NCBI GenBank assembly: GCA_028287545.1
Contig: JAQBPL010000171.1
Location: 1-12,932, forward strand
Reading direction: 5' to 3'
Length of the DNA: 12,932 bases
From: Vulcanimicrobiota bacterium
GTDB taxonomy: Bacteria; Eremiobacterota; Eremiobacteria; Baltobacterales; Baltobacteraceae
Under the pieces are notes generated by a model that worked only from the letters and a program-made list of their open reading frames with translations, was not told where the DNA came from and did not search any database. Positions 1 to 7,359 of this stretch are shown in pieces (the first letter of the stretch is position 1; each line of letters starts with the position of its first letter). The translations under genes and the position numbers were made by a program.

Positions 1-1005
1 GGCGTCGTCGTCGATGACCGGCGGGCGGCGCGTCTGGGGCGCCGTTGCGCACTGCGCCGGGTCGCGAGCGCGATTGCGCGGCGCATCGTGCACGCGCGCT
101 GGCGCGTCGGGCGCCTGCACACGGCGCCGTCGGCACTCCTGCGCGGCGAGCCCCCCGTGGTCGCGTGGCTCGATCTCCCGCGCGGACGGTTTTGGGCCGA
201 TCCGTTCCCGCTCGTGAGCGGGGGGCGGGTCGAGGTGCTGCTTGAGGGCTACGACTACGCGCGCGACCGCGGCTACCTCGCGCGCGCGCCGCTGAAGGGA
301 GATTTCATCGCGGGGCCCGTGCGCGATCTCGCGCGGCCGACGTGCCATCTGTCGTATCCCTTCGTCGTCGAAGACGGCGCGGAACGGTACATCGTTCCGG
401 AAGAGTCGCAACGCCGCCGCGTCGCGCTCTATGCCGTCGACGGCGAAGGCCTGCGCGAAGTGCGCGTGCTCATCGAGAATTTTGCCGCCCTCGATCCGAC
501 GCTGATCCGTCACGCCGGACGCTGGTGGCTCTTCGCGGGCGACGCGGAACGCGACGCGAACGCGGCGCTGATGCTGTTCCACGCGGCGTCGCTCAACGGG
601 CCGTGGGAGCCGCACCCGCTCAACCCGATCGTGCGCGACGTCCGCTGCGCGCGGCCCGCCGGGACACCGTTCTTCCACGACGGCGTGCTCTACCGTCCGG
701 GGCAGGACTGCTCGACCGAGTACGGAGCGCGCGTCGCGCTCGCACGAATCGACGTGCTCACCACGGAGGGGTACCGCGAGACCGTCGTGGCGCACGTCGG
801 GCCGCCGGCGCGCGGCCGCGGCCGGCACGGCCTGCACACCTTTGCGCTGCGCGGCGGCGTCTGCCTGGTCGACGGGAAGGATCTGGTCTTGGATCCGGCT
901 GCGACCTGGGCGCTGCTGCGCCTCGACCTGCACCGCTTGCTGCGTGAACCGAGCGCCCTCGCGCCGCGCATCACTTCGGCCACGGAGGCCCGGCTTCGTT
1001 CATGA
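1..1005 (+). CDS. Partial protein with GINT1 N-terminal-like (beta-propeller) domain; 5' end outside window
   Basis: The frame is open from the first base, so the gene probably begins upstream and 334 codons are visible. The GTG at 88 is only the first start codon inside the window. Counting from base 1, hallmark motifs occur in order: FWADPF (64-69), SYPFV (118-122), YIVPEES (130-136) and DPTLIRHAGRWWLF (165-178). From memory, these match the N-terminal domain of plant glucosamine inositolphosphorylceramide transferase and its bacterial relatives, which resembles the five-bladed propeller of GH32/43/68-like enzymes. In bacteria such domains lie in polysaccharide loci, sometimes behind a formyltransferase-like domain; whether one lies upstream cannot be seen. 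The catalytic role is unproven: it could bind or modify a sugar. No signal peptide is visible, so it is probably cytoplasmic. The stop overlaps the next start (ATGA, 1002-1005). The family call is fairly firm; the function is not. Confidence 0.75.
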   Translation, partial: GVVVDDRRAARLGRRCALRRVASAIARRIVHARWRVGRLHTAPSALLRGEPPVVAWLDLPRGRFWADPFPLVSGGRVEVLLEGYDYARDRGYLARAPLKGDFIAGPVRDLARPTCHLSYPFVVEDGAERYIVPEESQRRRVALYAVDGEGLREVRVLIENFAALDPTLIRHAGRWWLFAGDAERDANAALMLFHAASLNGPWEPHPLNPIVRDVRCARPAGTPFFHDGVLYRPGQDCSTEYGARVALARIDVLTTEGYRETVVAHVGPPARGRGRHGLHTFALRGGVCLVDGKDLVLDPAATWALLRLDLHRLLREPSALAPRITSATEARLRS

Positions 1006-1949
1006 ACACCCAATCACACGTGCCGCTCGTCTCGATCGGTCTACCGATTTACAACGGTGCGCGGTTCATGCGCGAGGCGGTCGATTCGATCCTCGCCCAG
1101 ACGTTCACTGATTTCGAGCTGATCGTCTCCGACAACGCGTCGACGGATGCGACGCAGACGATCGCGGAAGCGTACGCGGCGGCAGATCAGCGCGTGCGTT
1201 ACTACCGCAACGAGCGAAACATGGGCGCGTCGTACAACTACAACCGCGTCACCGAACTGGCGCGCGGGAAGTACATTCGTCACGCGGCGCACGACGACGT
1301 CCTCGCGCCGGAGAACCTGGAGCGCTGCGTCACGGTGATGGAGGCCGACGACGCGGTTGCGCTCTGCTATCCGCAGATGAGCCGGATCGACGAGAACGGC
1401 GCGGTGATCGATACCTTCACGGATAGCCTCGATCTGCGCGACGCCGATCCGGTCGTGCGCTGGCGGCGCTTTCACCGCTCGTGCGACGACGGGTCGATGT
1501 GCGATCCGGTGTTCGGACTTTTTCGCGGCTCGGTCCTGCGAGCGACGCCCGTGCTGGGACGGTTCGCGGCAGCCGACGTCGTGCTGCTCGCCGAAGTCGC
1601 GCTGCGCGGGCAGATCCACGAGGTTCCCGAGGTGCTGTTCTTCGAACGCTGGCATGCCGGAACGTCGGTCAATGCGAACCCGACGCCCGACGACCGCGCC
1701 GCCTGGTTCGATCCGGCGGCGCGCGGACGCTGGGAAAACCATCTTCCTCATTATCGCTGGCTGCGCGAGTATCTCGCGATCCTCGCTCGCGTCCCGCTCT
1801 CACCGCGGCAGAAGGCCGCCTGCGCGGCCGTGCTGATCCCGTGGCTCTGGAAGAACAAGCGCGGCCTCGTGCTCGGTCCCGCGGCCCTCGCGATGCGGTT
1901 GGCCGGCTTCGAGAAGCTGGCGGTGCGGACCGCGACCCGCTACCTATGA
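1002..1949 (+). CDS. GT2 family glycosyltransferase
   Basis: The 315-residue protein has a GT-A nucleotide-sugar-binding fold at its N-terminus. The opening strand is LVSIGLPIYNGA (9-20), followed by the UDP-sugar loop SDNASTD (43-49) and a DXD-like metal site, HDD (97-99). The usual acceptor-side ED pair is not obvious; an AAADVVLLAEV stretch sits where it is expected. It probably transfers one sugar from a nucleotide donor to the lipid-linked repeat unit on the cytoplasmic face of the inner membrane; donor and linkage cannot be read. The basic, hydrophobic C-terminus could lie on the membrane. The ATG at 1002 overlaps the previous stop by 4 bases, with GGAGG at 984-988, 13 bases away and so rather far. 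Its own stop overlaps the next start (ATGA, 1946-1949), which supports one operon. Confidence 0.9.
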   Translation: MNTQSHVPLVSIGLPIYNGARFMREAVDSILAQTFTDFELIVSDNASTDATQTIAEAYAAADQRVRYYRNERNMGASYNYNRVTELARGKYIRHAAHDDVLAPENLERCVTVMEADDAVALCYPQMSRIDENGAVIDTFTDSLDLRDADPVVRWRRFHRSCDDGSMCDPVFGLFRGSVLRATPVLGRFAAADVVLLAEVALRGQIHEVPEVLFFERWHAGTSVNANPTPDDRAAWFDPAARGRWENHLPHYRWLREYLAILARVPLSPRQKAACAAVLIPWLWKNKRGLVLGPAALAMRLAGFEKLAVRTATRYL

Positions 1950-2956
1950 GCCGGGACGCCTGCGACGTAACGGTCGTCGTTCCCGCGTTCGAGAGCGCGC
2001 GTTGGATCGCGGCCACGATCGCGTCGATCCGCGCGCAGACCCTCGCGCCGCGCGCGATCGTCGTCGTCGACAACGGTTCGCGGGACGATACCGCCGCGGA
2101 AGCCGCGCGGGCCGGCGCGCAGGTGATCCTCACGCCCGGCGGCGGCCCGTCGCGCGCGCGCAACGCGGGGATTCGCGCGGCGAGTTCGGCGTGGATCGCG
2201 TTCTGCGACGCCGACGATCTGTGGGAACCGCAGAAACTGGAGCGCCATGCCGCCGCCGCGCAGCGCTGCCCCGACGCCGTCGCGACGTTCAGCGATTGGC
2301 GCAGCTTCGACGACCAGGGGTTCCTGCACGAGACGACGCTGTGCAACGATCCCGCGTATCGGAGCGTGCGGCGAACGCGCGTCGCGCCCGGGATCGTGCA
2401 CCTCGAGCGGGCGTCGCTGCAGCGCAGCTTCTACCGCTCGATGTTCGTGCTCACTTCGGCGGCAGTGTTTCGCCGCGACGCCTTGGCGGATGCCGGCCTC
2501 TTCGACGAGCGGTTGCGCATCGCCGAGGACTACGATCTCTTCCTGCGCGTGTTCGCTCTGGGCACCGCCGCCGCGATCGAGGAACCGCTGGTGCGCTATC
2601 GCCGCCACGCGCACGGCATCTCCGGCGACGGCCTCGTGAACGCGGCCGCTCACGCCGACTTGTGGCGCATCATCGAAGGGTCGCCGGAGCGCTATCCGCC
2701 GGGTGCGCTCGCGTTCGTCCGTCGCGATCGCATCGTGCGGCCGCGGATCGCCGGCGAGTTCGCCGCGCGTCGCGGCCGGTTCGCCGAGGCGTGCGCACTG
2801 CTGGGACCGTCGCTGCGCTCACGGCCGACGGTGCGCGCCGCGCTCTGGTACGGCATCAGTCTCGCCTGCGACAATCCGGCCGCGCGCCCCGCGTTCGCGT
2901 TCGCGCGCCGCACCTGGGCACGGCGGCCGTGGCGCTACGCCGGAGCTCGATCGTGA
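1946..2956 (+). CDS. GT2 family glycosyltransferase
   Basis: The 336-residue protein is a standard GT-A glycosyltransferase of family 2. Visible motifs are VTVVVPAFESARW (8-20), VDNGSRDDT (41-49), the metal-binding CDADDLW (87-93), and the ED pair in IAEDYDLFL (194-195), which usually supplies the catalytic base. It should transfer a sugar, probably in an inverting reaction, during assembly of the repeat unit. It differs enough from the preceding GT2 that it probably adds another residue. The frame is open far upstream (to about 1481), but that part runs inside the previous gene and is arginine-rich with no motifs. ATG 1946 is therefore chosen: it gives the 4-base ATGA overlap and places the first beta strand at the N-terminus. 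No clear Shine-Dalgarno precedes it, so coupling is likely. The C-terminal 100 residues are Ala/Arg-rich with no recognised domain. Confidence 0.9.
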   Translation: MSRDACDVTVVVPAFESARWIAATIASIRAQTLAPRAIVVVDNGSRDDTAAEAARAGAQVILTPGGGPSRARNAGIRAASSAWIAFCDADDLWEPQKLERHAAAAQRCPDAVATFSDWRSFDDQGFLHETTLCNDPAYRSVRRTRVAPGIVHLERASLQRSFYRSMFVLTSAAVFRRDALADAGLFDERLRIAEDYDLFLRVFALGTAAAIEEPLVRYRRHAHGISGDGLVNAAAHADLWRIIEGSPERYPPGALAFVRRDRIVRPRIAGEFAARRGRFAEACALLGPSLRSRPTVRAALWYGISLACDNPAARPAFAFARRTWARRPWRYAGARS

Positions 2957-5175
2957 GGATCACCAGTTTCATGCACGAACCTGCACTTCCGCGCACGGCG
3001 CGGCTGACCGGCGCGAGCGACCCGGCTTCCGTCCCCGGCGCGCTCGGCGACGCCGACGCGATCTGGCCGTTTTTCGAAGTGCTCGGCCGGCGCCGCTGGC
3101 TCGTGCTGGGAATTTTCGTGCTCACGCTCGCGACCGTGGCCGCGCTTACCCTCATCGCCCCAAAGGCGTACACGACGCACGCCGAGCTGCTGGCGGGTGC
3201 GTCGGGGGGCAGCTCCGATCCGTCGGCGCAGACGACGCTGCCGGTGCTCAATGCGCTGCTCGCGGCCTCGAACACGCAGTCGTCGGAGACGTACATCGAG
3301 ATGCTGCGCGGAACGCCGGTCGTCGCCCGCACGATCGCCGACTTACGGCTCCCGATCAGCCCGCCGAAACTCCTCGAACACATCGTCGTAAAAGCGATCC
3401 CGAGCACGTCGATCGTAGACCTCGCGGTTACCTGGGGCGATGCAGCCGGTTCCGAGCGCATCGCGAACGGGCTCGCCGCCTCGATCGTCGCATTTCGGCG
3501 CGATCTCGTCGCGGGTCAGGCCACCACGGTGATCGCGGAGCTCGACCGCCAGCTTCCCCCGGCGGCGACGGCCGTGCGCGTGGCCGCGGACCGGCTCGCC
3601 CGCTATCAAAGCGGTGTCGGGATCGCGGACGCCGCGGCGCAGACGCAGAGCACGCTCGCGGCGGCGGCGGCGCTGGACCAGAAGGCCGCGCAGGCGCAAG
3701 TCGACGAGCAGCAGACCGCGGCGCAGCTGCGCGTCGTCGAAGCGCAGCTCGCGCGCACGCCCGCGAGCGTCGCGAACGGCGGATCGACCCAGCCCAACCC
3801 GATCGCGGTGCAGTTGCAGACGCAGCTCGCGCAGGTCAACGTGCAGCTGCAGACGGCGCTCAAGGAGTACACCGACAGCCATCCGACGGTCCGCAACCTG
3901 CGCGCGCAGCAGCGCCAGCTGCAGGACGAACTTTTGCATCAGCCGGAGACGACCGTGGCGTCGCGGACGACGATCGCGAACCCGATCGCCCAGCAATTGG
4001 CGCAATCCGCGCTCACCTTGCGCTCGCAGGGCGCCGCCGCCAAAGCGCAGCTCGCGACGATCCGCATCCAGCGTGCCGTGCTCGCGAACCGTATCCGCAC
4101 CTTGCCGGCCCAAACCCAGCGTCTGGCGAAGCTGCAGAGCGACGCCAAGACCGCGCAGTTCGTCTACAGCGCGCTGCAGCAGAAGCGCAGCGACGCGGCG
4201 ATCGCCGCCACGACGACGCTCTCGGACGTCACCTTGATCCAACCGGCGTCTGCCGCCGGGGCGGTCGTATCGCCGAGTCTGCTCTTCAACCTCGTGATCG
4301 GAGCGATCGTCGGGCTCGTGGTCGCGCTGGCGGGAGCCGTGGTCGTCGATTTCCTCGACGGCAGCGTGAAGACCGAGGACGACGTCGAAGCGCGGCTCGC
4401 GCTGCCGGTGCTCTCCACGGTGCCGCTCCTGGGCTCGGGGAAGAAGCCGCCCGCGAAGTGGATCGAGTCGTTGATGATCGAGTCGATCCTGCAATTGGTG
4501 ACGTCCCTGCGGTACGCGTCGAGCGAGGGGCTGCACACCGTCGCATTCACCAGCGCGTCGCCGGGCGAAGGGAAGTCCACCGTCGCGATGGCCGCCGCGA
4601 TCGCGTACGCATCGATCACGCCCCGCGCGCTCATCGTCGACGCCGACCTGCGATGCGCGACCCTCCATCGCAATCTCGGGCTGCCGAACGATCTCGGGCT
4701 CTCCGACGCGCTGGTGGGGAACGCGTCGTTCCGCGACGTCGTGCGGCCGACCAAGCACACGGGGCTGGACGCCGTGACCAGCGGAACCAAGACGCCGAAC
4801 CCGGCGGGCCTCCTGCAGTCGCCGGCGTTCGGCGCGTTTCTCGCCGAGGCGCGGGAGGAGTACGCGATGGTGGTCGTCGACGCGACCGCTTGCGGCGGCA
4901 TCGTGGATGCGTCGCTCATCTGCTCGCGCGTCGACGGCACGGTATTCGTCCTCGCGCGCAACGAAACCGACGTACGCGCGGCGCTGCGGGCGATGCGGCG
5001 TCTGCGGGGCGCCGGCGTCGTGAACCTGCTCGGCGCGGTGCTCAACAAAGTCGTTCCCCGCAAGTCGGAGATCGGTCCGTACGGCGTGGTCGCGGCCGAC
5101 GGTTCGCGCGTTCTGCCGCTGCCGCCGACGCGGCGCGGCGACGGAGGCGGTCCCCGCGTCGCGACGGACCGATGA
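2953..5175 (+). CDS. Wzc-like polysaccharide co-polymerase with C-terminal BY-kinase-like ATPase domain
   Basis: The protein has 740 residues from GTG 2953. Domains in order: a first membrane helix (about 49-69); a Wzz-type periplasmic region with a Gln/Ala-rich coiled coil and the GNVR-like YTDSHPTVRNLRAQ; a second helix (about 443-465); then a cytoplasmic P-loop domain. Walker A is PGEGKST (537-543), Walker A' is VDADLR (562-567) and Walker B ends at D643. This architecture controls chain length and export of exopolysaccharide or capsule. Three kinase hallmarks look eroded: the EX2RX2R helix reads ESILQLV (510-516), the DxPP after Walker B reads DATA (643-646), and the tail has one tyrosine (Y710) instead of a cluster. 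ATP binding is likely; autophosphorylation is doubtful. Two starts compete: GTG 2953 (GGAG at 2942-2945, 4-base overlap with the gene before) and ATG 2971 (GAGGA at 2955-2959). ATGA overlap follows at 5172. Confidence 0.92.
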   Translation: MRITSFMHEPALPRTARLTGASDPASVPGALGDADAIWPFFEVLGRRRWLVLGIFVLTLATVAALTLIAPKAYTTHAELLAGASGGSSDPSAQTTLPVLNALLAASNTQSSETYIEMLRGTPVVARTIADLRLPISPPKLLEHIVVKAIPSTSIVDLAVTWGDAAGSERIANGLAASIVAFRRDLVAGQATTVIAELDRQLPPAATAVRVAADRLARYQSGVGIADAAAQTQSTLAAAAALDQKAAQAQVDEQQTAAQLRVVEAQLARTPASVANGGSTQPNPIAVQLQTQLAQVNVQLQTALKEYTDSHPTVRNLRAQQRQLQDELLHQPETTVASRTTIANPIAQQLAQSALTLRSQGAAAKAQLATIRIQRAVLANRIRTLPAQTQRLAKLQSDAKTAQFVYSALQQKRSDAAIAATTTLSDVTLIQPASAAGAVVSPSLLFNLVIGAIVGLVVALAGAVVVDFLDGSVKTEDDVEARLALPVLSTVPLLGSGKKPPAKWIESLMIESILQLVTSLRYASSEGLHTVAFTSASPGEGKSTVAMAAAIAYASITPRALIVDADLRCATLHRNLGLPNDLGLSDALVGNASFRDVVRPTKHTGLDAVTSGTKTPNPAGLLQSPAFGAFLAEAREEYAMVVVDATACGGIVDASLICSRVDGTVFVLARNETDVRAALRAMRRLRGAGVVNLLGAVLNKVVPRKSEIGPYGVVAADGSRVLPLPPTRRGDGGGPRVATDR

Positions 5176-6275
5176 GGCCGCGGATGCGGTCGGGCGGACT
5201 CCGCATCGTGCACCTCGTCGACGTGATGGGGACGACGCACCTTTGGGGCAAAGAGCGCGCGATCGCCGCGCTGATGGGGCAGCAGCGCCGGGCGGGGTTC
5301 GCGACGCGGCTTGTCGTGTTCTCGCCCAACGCGCTGGTCGAGTCGATGGCGGCGATGGGATTCCGCACCGACGTGCTCGGCAGCCGGCCCCGCCGTTGGC
5401 CGGTTCGCGAGCTCGCCAAACTCGTCACGCTGCTGCGCGCTGAACCGGCGAGCGTGCTGCACACGCACGGCTACAAGGCGAACATCGTGGGACGCGCCGC
5501 GCGCGCCGCGGGCGCGCCGATCGCGCGGCTCGTCGCGACGGTGCACGGAATGAATGACGACACCCGCGCGCTCGCGTTCTACAACCGGCTGGATCGCTTC
5601 ACGGCGCCGTTCAGCCACGCGGTCGCGGTCGCCGACGCGCGTTTACCGCCGTCGTTCCCGCGTGCCGCGCACGTCGCCTACGTCGCGAACGCGCTCGCCG
5701 ATCGAGCGCCGTTCACGCCCGCGGAGCGCGATGCGGCGCGGCGGCGTTTCCGGCTCGCCGACGATGCGTTCGTGGTCGGGCTGCTCGGGCGCGTCACGGT
5801 TGCAAAGGGCGCGCTCGACGTGTTGGCCGTCGCGCGCGCGTGCGAGGATCCCCGCATCGTCTTCGTGTTCGCCGGTGACGGGGATCTCGTGCGGGTGATG
5901 GACGCGCCGCCCAACGTGCGGTTTCTCGGCTACGTCGACGATGCCGATGCGTACCTGCCCGCCCTCGACGTCTATCTGCAGGCCTCGCATACCGAGGGGT
6001 TGAGCCTCGCCCTGCTCGAGTCGATGCGCGGCGGTCTAGCGTGCATCGCCACCCAGGTCGGTTCGACGGACTGCGCGATCGACGACGGCCGCGACGGGCT
6101 GCTCGTCCCGGCGTGCCGTCCGGATGCGATTCGCGAGGCGGTCGAGCGGCTCGCCGCCGACGATGCGCTGCGCTCCGGGCTCGCTGCGCAGGCACGCACG
6201 CGTTTCGTCGCCGAGTTCACCCTCGAGCGGCATCACCGCGCGTACTTGGAACTCTACCGCGCGAGCGAGAACTGA
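5172..6275 (+). CDS. GT4 family glycosyltransferase (GT-B fold)
   Basis: The 367-residue protein is a GT-B retaining glycosyltransferase. The N-terminal Rossmann half starts LRIVHLVDVMG (about 10-20) and carries VLHTHGYKANIVGR, as in family 4. The C-terminal half has VVGLLGRVTVAKGALDVLAVA, the usual phosphate-contacting G-R-x3-K-G region, and the E-x7-E signature with E275 and E283 in HTEGLSLALLE, which binds the nucleotide-sugar. It should add a sugar to the repeat unit on the cytoplasmic side. ATG 5172 overlaps the stop of the Wzc-like gene by 4 bases. ATG 5184 is an alternative with GAGG at 5174-5177, six bases before it, so the true start is ambiguous by four residues. It is the last gene of the rightward operon. 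Its 3' end overlaps the convergent GT2 gene by 22 bases, and no terminator is seen between them. Confidence 0.92.
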   Translation: MRPRMRSGGLRIVHLVDVMGTTHLWGKERAIAALMGQQRRAGFATRLVVFSPNALVESMAAMGFRTDVLGSRPRRWPVRELAKLVTLLRAEPASVLHTHGYKANIVGRAARAAGAPIARLVATVHGMNDDTRALAFYNRLDRFTAPFSHAVAVADARLPPSFPRAAHVAYVANALADRAPFTPAERDAARRRFRLADDAFVVGLLGRVTVAKGALDVLAVARACEDPRIVFVFAGDGDLVRVMDAPPNVRFLGYVDDADAYLPALDVYLQASHTEGLSLALLESMRGGLACIATQVGSTDCAIDDGRDGLLVPACRPDAIREAVERLAADDALRSGLAAQARTRFVAEFTLERHHRAYLELYRASEN

Positions 6276-7228
6276 CGAACCGCCGCGGCGGCGAGCGCGC
6301 CGGCGGGCGATGCCGACAACCGGCCCAGCAGCACCCAGCCGTGACGCAGGTGGCGCCGGCGGGTGAAGTCCGCGATCAACTCGGCGGCCTCGCGGTTGCG
6401 GCCCCAATACGCCATGATGCAGGCGGCCTTGCCGGCGCGCAGCGCCAAGACGTCGTCGACGAGCGCGCGCAGCGCGACGGGCGCATGCGCGCGCAATTCG
6501 CCGGCGCCCGCGAACAGCGGCTCCAGCGGGCGGGTCCGGCGGCGGACGCTGAGCGCCGACGCTCCGTCGTCGACGGTGACGAGATCCGCGAGCACGACCT
6601 CGATCGCACCGGAGCATACCAGTTTGAGGGCCAGAAACGAATCTTCGCCGTAGCAGCAGCCCTCTTCGTAGAAGCCGCCCGCGCTGCGCACCGCGTCGCG
6701 ACGAACGACGGTCGTGCAGGGGCTCAGGAACGCAACCAGCGTCACGACGTCGGAGGGCGCCGTGCCGGCCCCGACCCGCACGGAACCGTCGGAGAGCCCG
6801 GCGCGCCGCCAGCGGGGTACCAGCGATCGGCGCGCGGTGCGATACGAGCACGCCGCCGCGACGGCGTCATGGTTGGCGTCGAGCCGGGCGACCATGTGCC
6901 CGAGATACTCCGCGTCCCAGTGGTCGTCGGCGTCGAGAAAGGCGACGTAGGCGCCGTGCGCTTCGTCGATCCCGCGGTTGCGCGCGGCGCCCGGTCCCGC
7001 ATTGGGCTGGCGGACCAGGCGAAAGCGCGAATCCGCGAGTTCGGCGACGGCGGCGCCGCAGCCGTCCGTCGAGCCGTCGTCGACGACGATCGCTTCGAAG
7101 TCCTCCAGCGTCTGCGCCGCGATCGAGGCCAGCGTGCGCCGGACCGTCGCGGCCTTTTGATAGAGGGGGACGACGACGCTGACGCGGGGGCTGCGAGCGC
7201 CCTCGCCGGGCGCTGGTGCTCGGAACAT
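6254..7228 (-). CDS. GT2 family glycosyltransferase
   Basis: The 324-residue GT-A protein has RVSVVVPLYQKAATV (15-29), VVDDGSTDG (48-56), GPGAARNRGI (78-87), the DXD site LDADD (98-102) and an acceptor-side GED (194-196). All the expected catalytic residues are present, so it is probably active. It likely adds a sugar of the same surface polysaccharide but is transcribed alone and leftward. ATG 7228 is preceded on its strand by AAGGGAGC, a purine-rich site very close to the start. The stop (TAG, 6256-6254) lies inside the end of the convergent GT4 gene, giving a 22-base tail-to-tail overlap. It diverges from the exported-protein gene at 7360. The C-terminal third is Ala/Arg-rich and unassigned. 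Confidence 0.93.
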   Translation of the reverse strand: MFRAPAPGEGARSPRVSVVVPLYQKAATVRRTLASIAAQTLEDFEAIVVDDGSTDGCGAAVAELADSRFRLVRQPNAGPGAARNRGIDEAHGAYVAFLDADDHWDAEYLGHMVARLDANHDAVAAACSYRTARRSLVPRWRRAGLSDGSVRVGAGTAPSDVVTLVAFLSPCTTVVRRDAVRSAGGFYEEGCCYGEDSFLALKLVCSGAIEVVLADLVTVDDGASALSVRRRTRPLEPLFAGAGELRAHAPVALRALVDDVLALRAGKAACIMAYWGRNREAAELIADFTRRRHLRHGWVLLGRLSASPAGALAAAAVRQFSLAR

Positions 7229-7359
7229 GCTCCCTTGACCGTAGACCAGGACACCCCCGGGCGACCAGGGACCAACGTCATCGCGCGAGTCCTCGCCGTC
7301 CCGGGGCGGGGGACTCGCTACACTACCTCGCCCAACCGCGCTCGAGGTACGATCAACGC
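7229..7359. promoter_or_regulatory. Divergent intergenic region with inverted repeat at 7285-7318
   Basis: These 131 bases separate the starts of two divergent genes and must hold control signals for both. The clearest structure is an inverted repeat with 8-base arms, GCGAGTCC (7285-7292) and GGACTCGC (7311-7318). It encloses a 4-bp inner stem (CGCC 7294-7297, GGCG 7305-7308) around a 7-base loop. It could be an operator or an RNA hairpin. Immediately next to it, TACACT (7319-7324) is a fair -10 candidate for the rightward gene, about 36 bases before its GTG, but no good -35 sits at the right distance. No convincing promoter was found for the leftward gene. The inverted repeat is observed; the regulatory role is inferred. 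Confidence 0.4.

Noticed and set aside
3343..4758. Long antisense open frame (471 codons) opposite the Wzc-like gene
   Set aside because: Very high GC keeps antisense frames open. The translation is Arg-rich low complexity, while the plus strand has clear Wzz and P-loop motifs.
7216..7359. Possible N-terminal extension of the exported protein from ATG 7216
   Set aside because: It overlaps the start of the divergent GT2 gene, is Arg/Pro-rich, and would bury the hydrophobic signal-like segment 50 residues inside.
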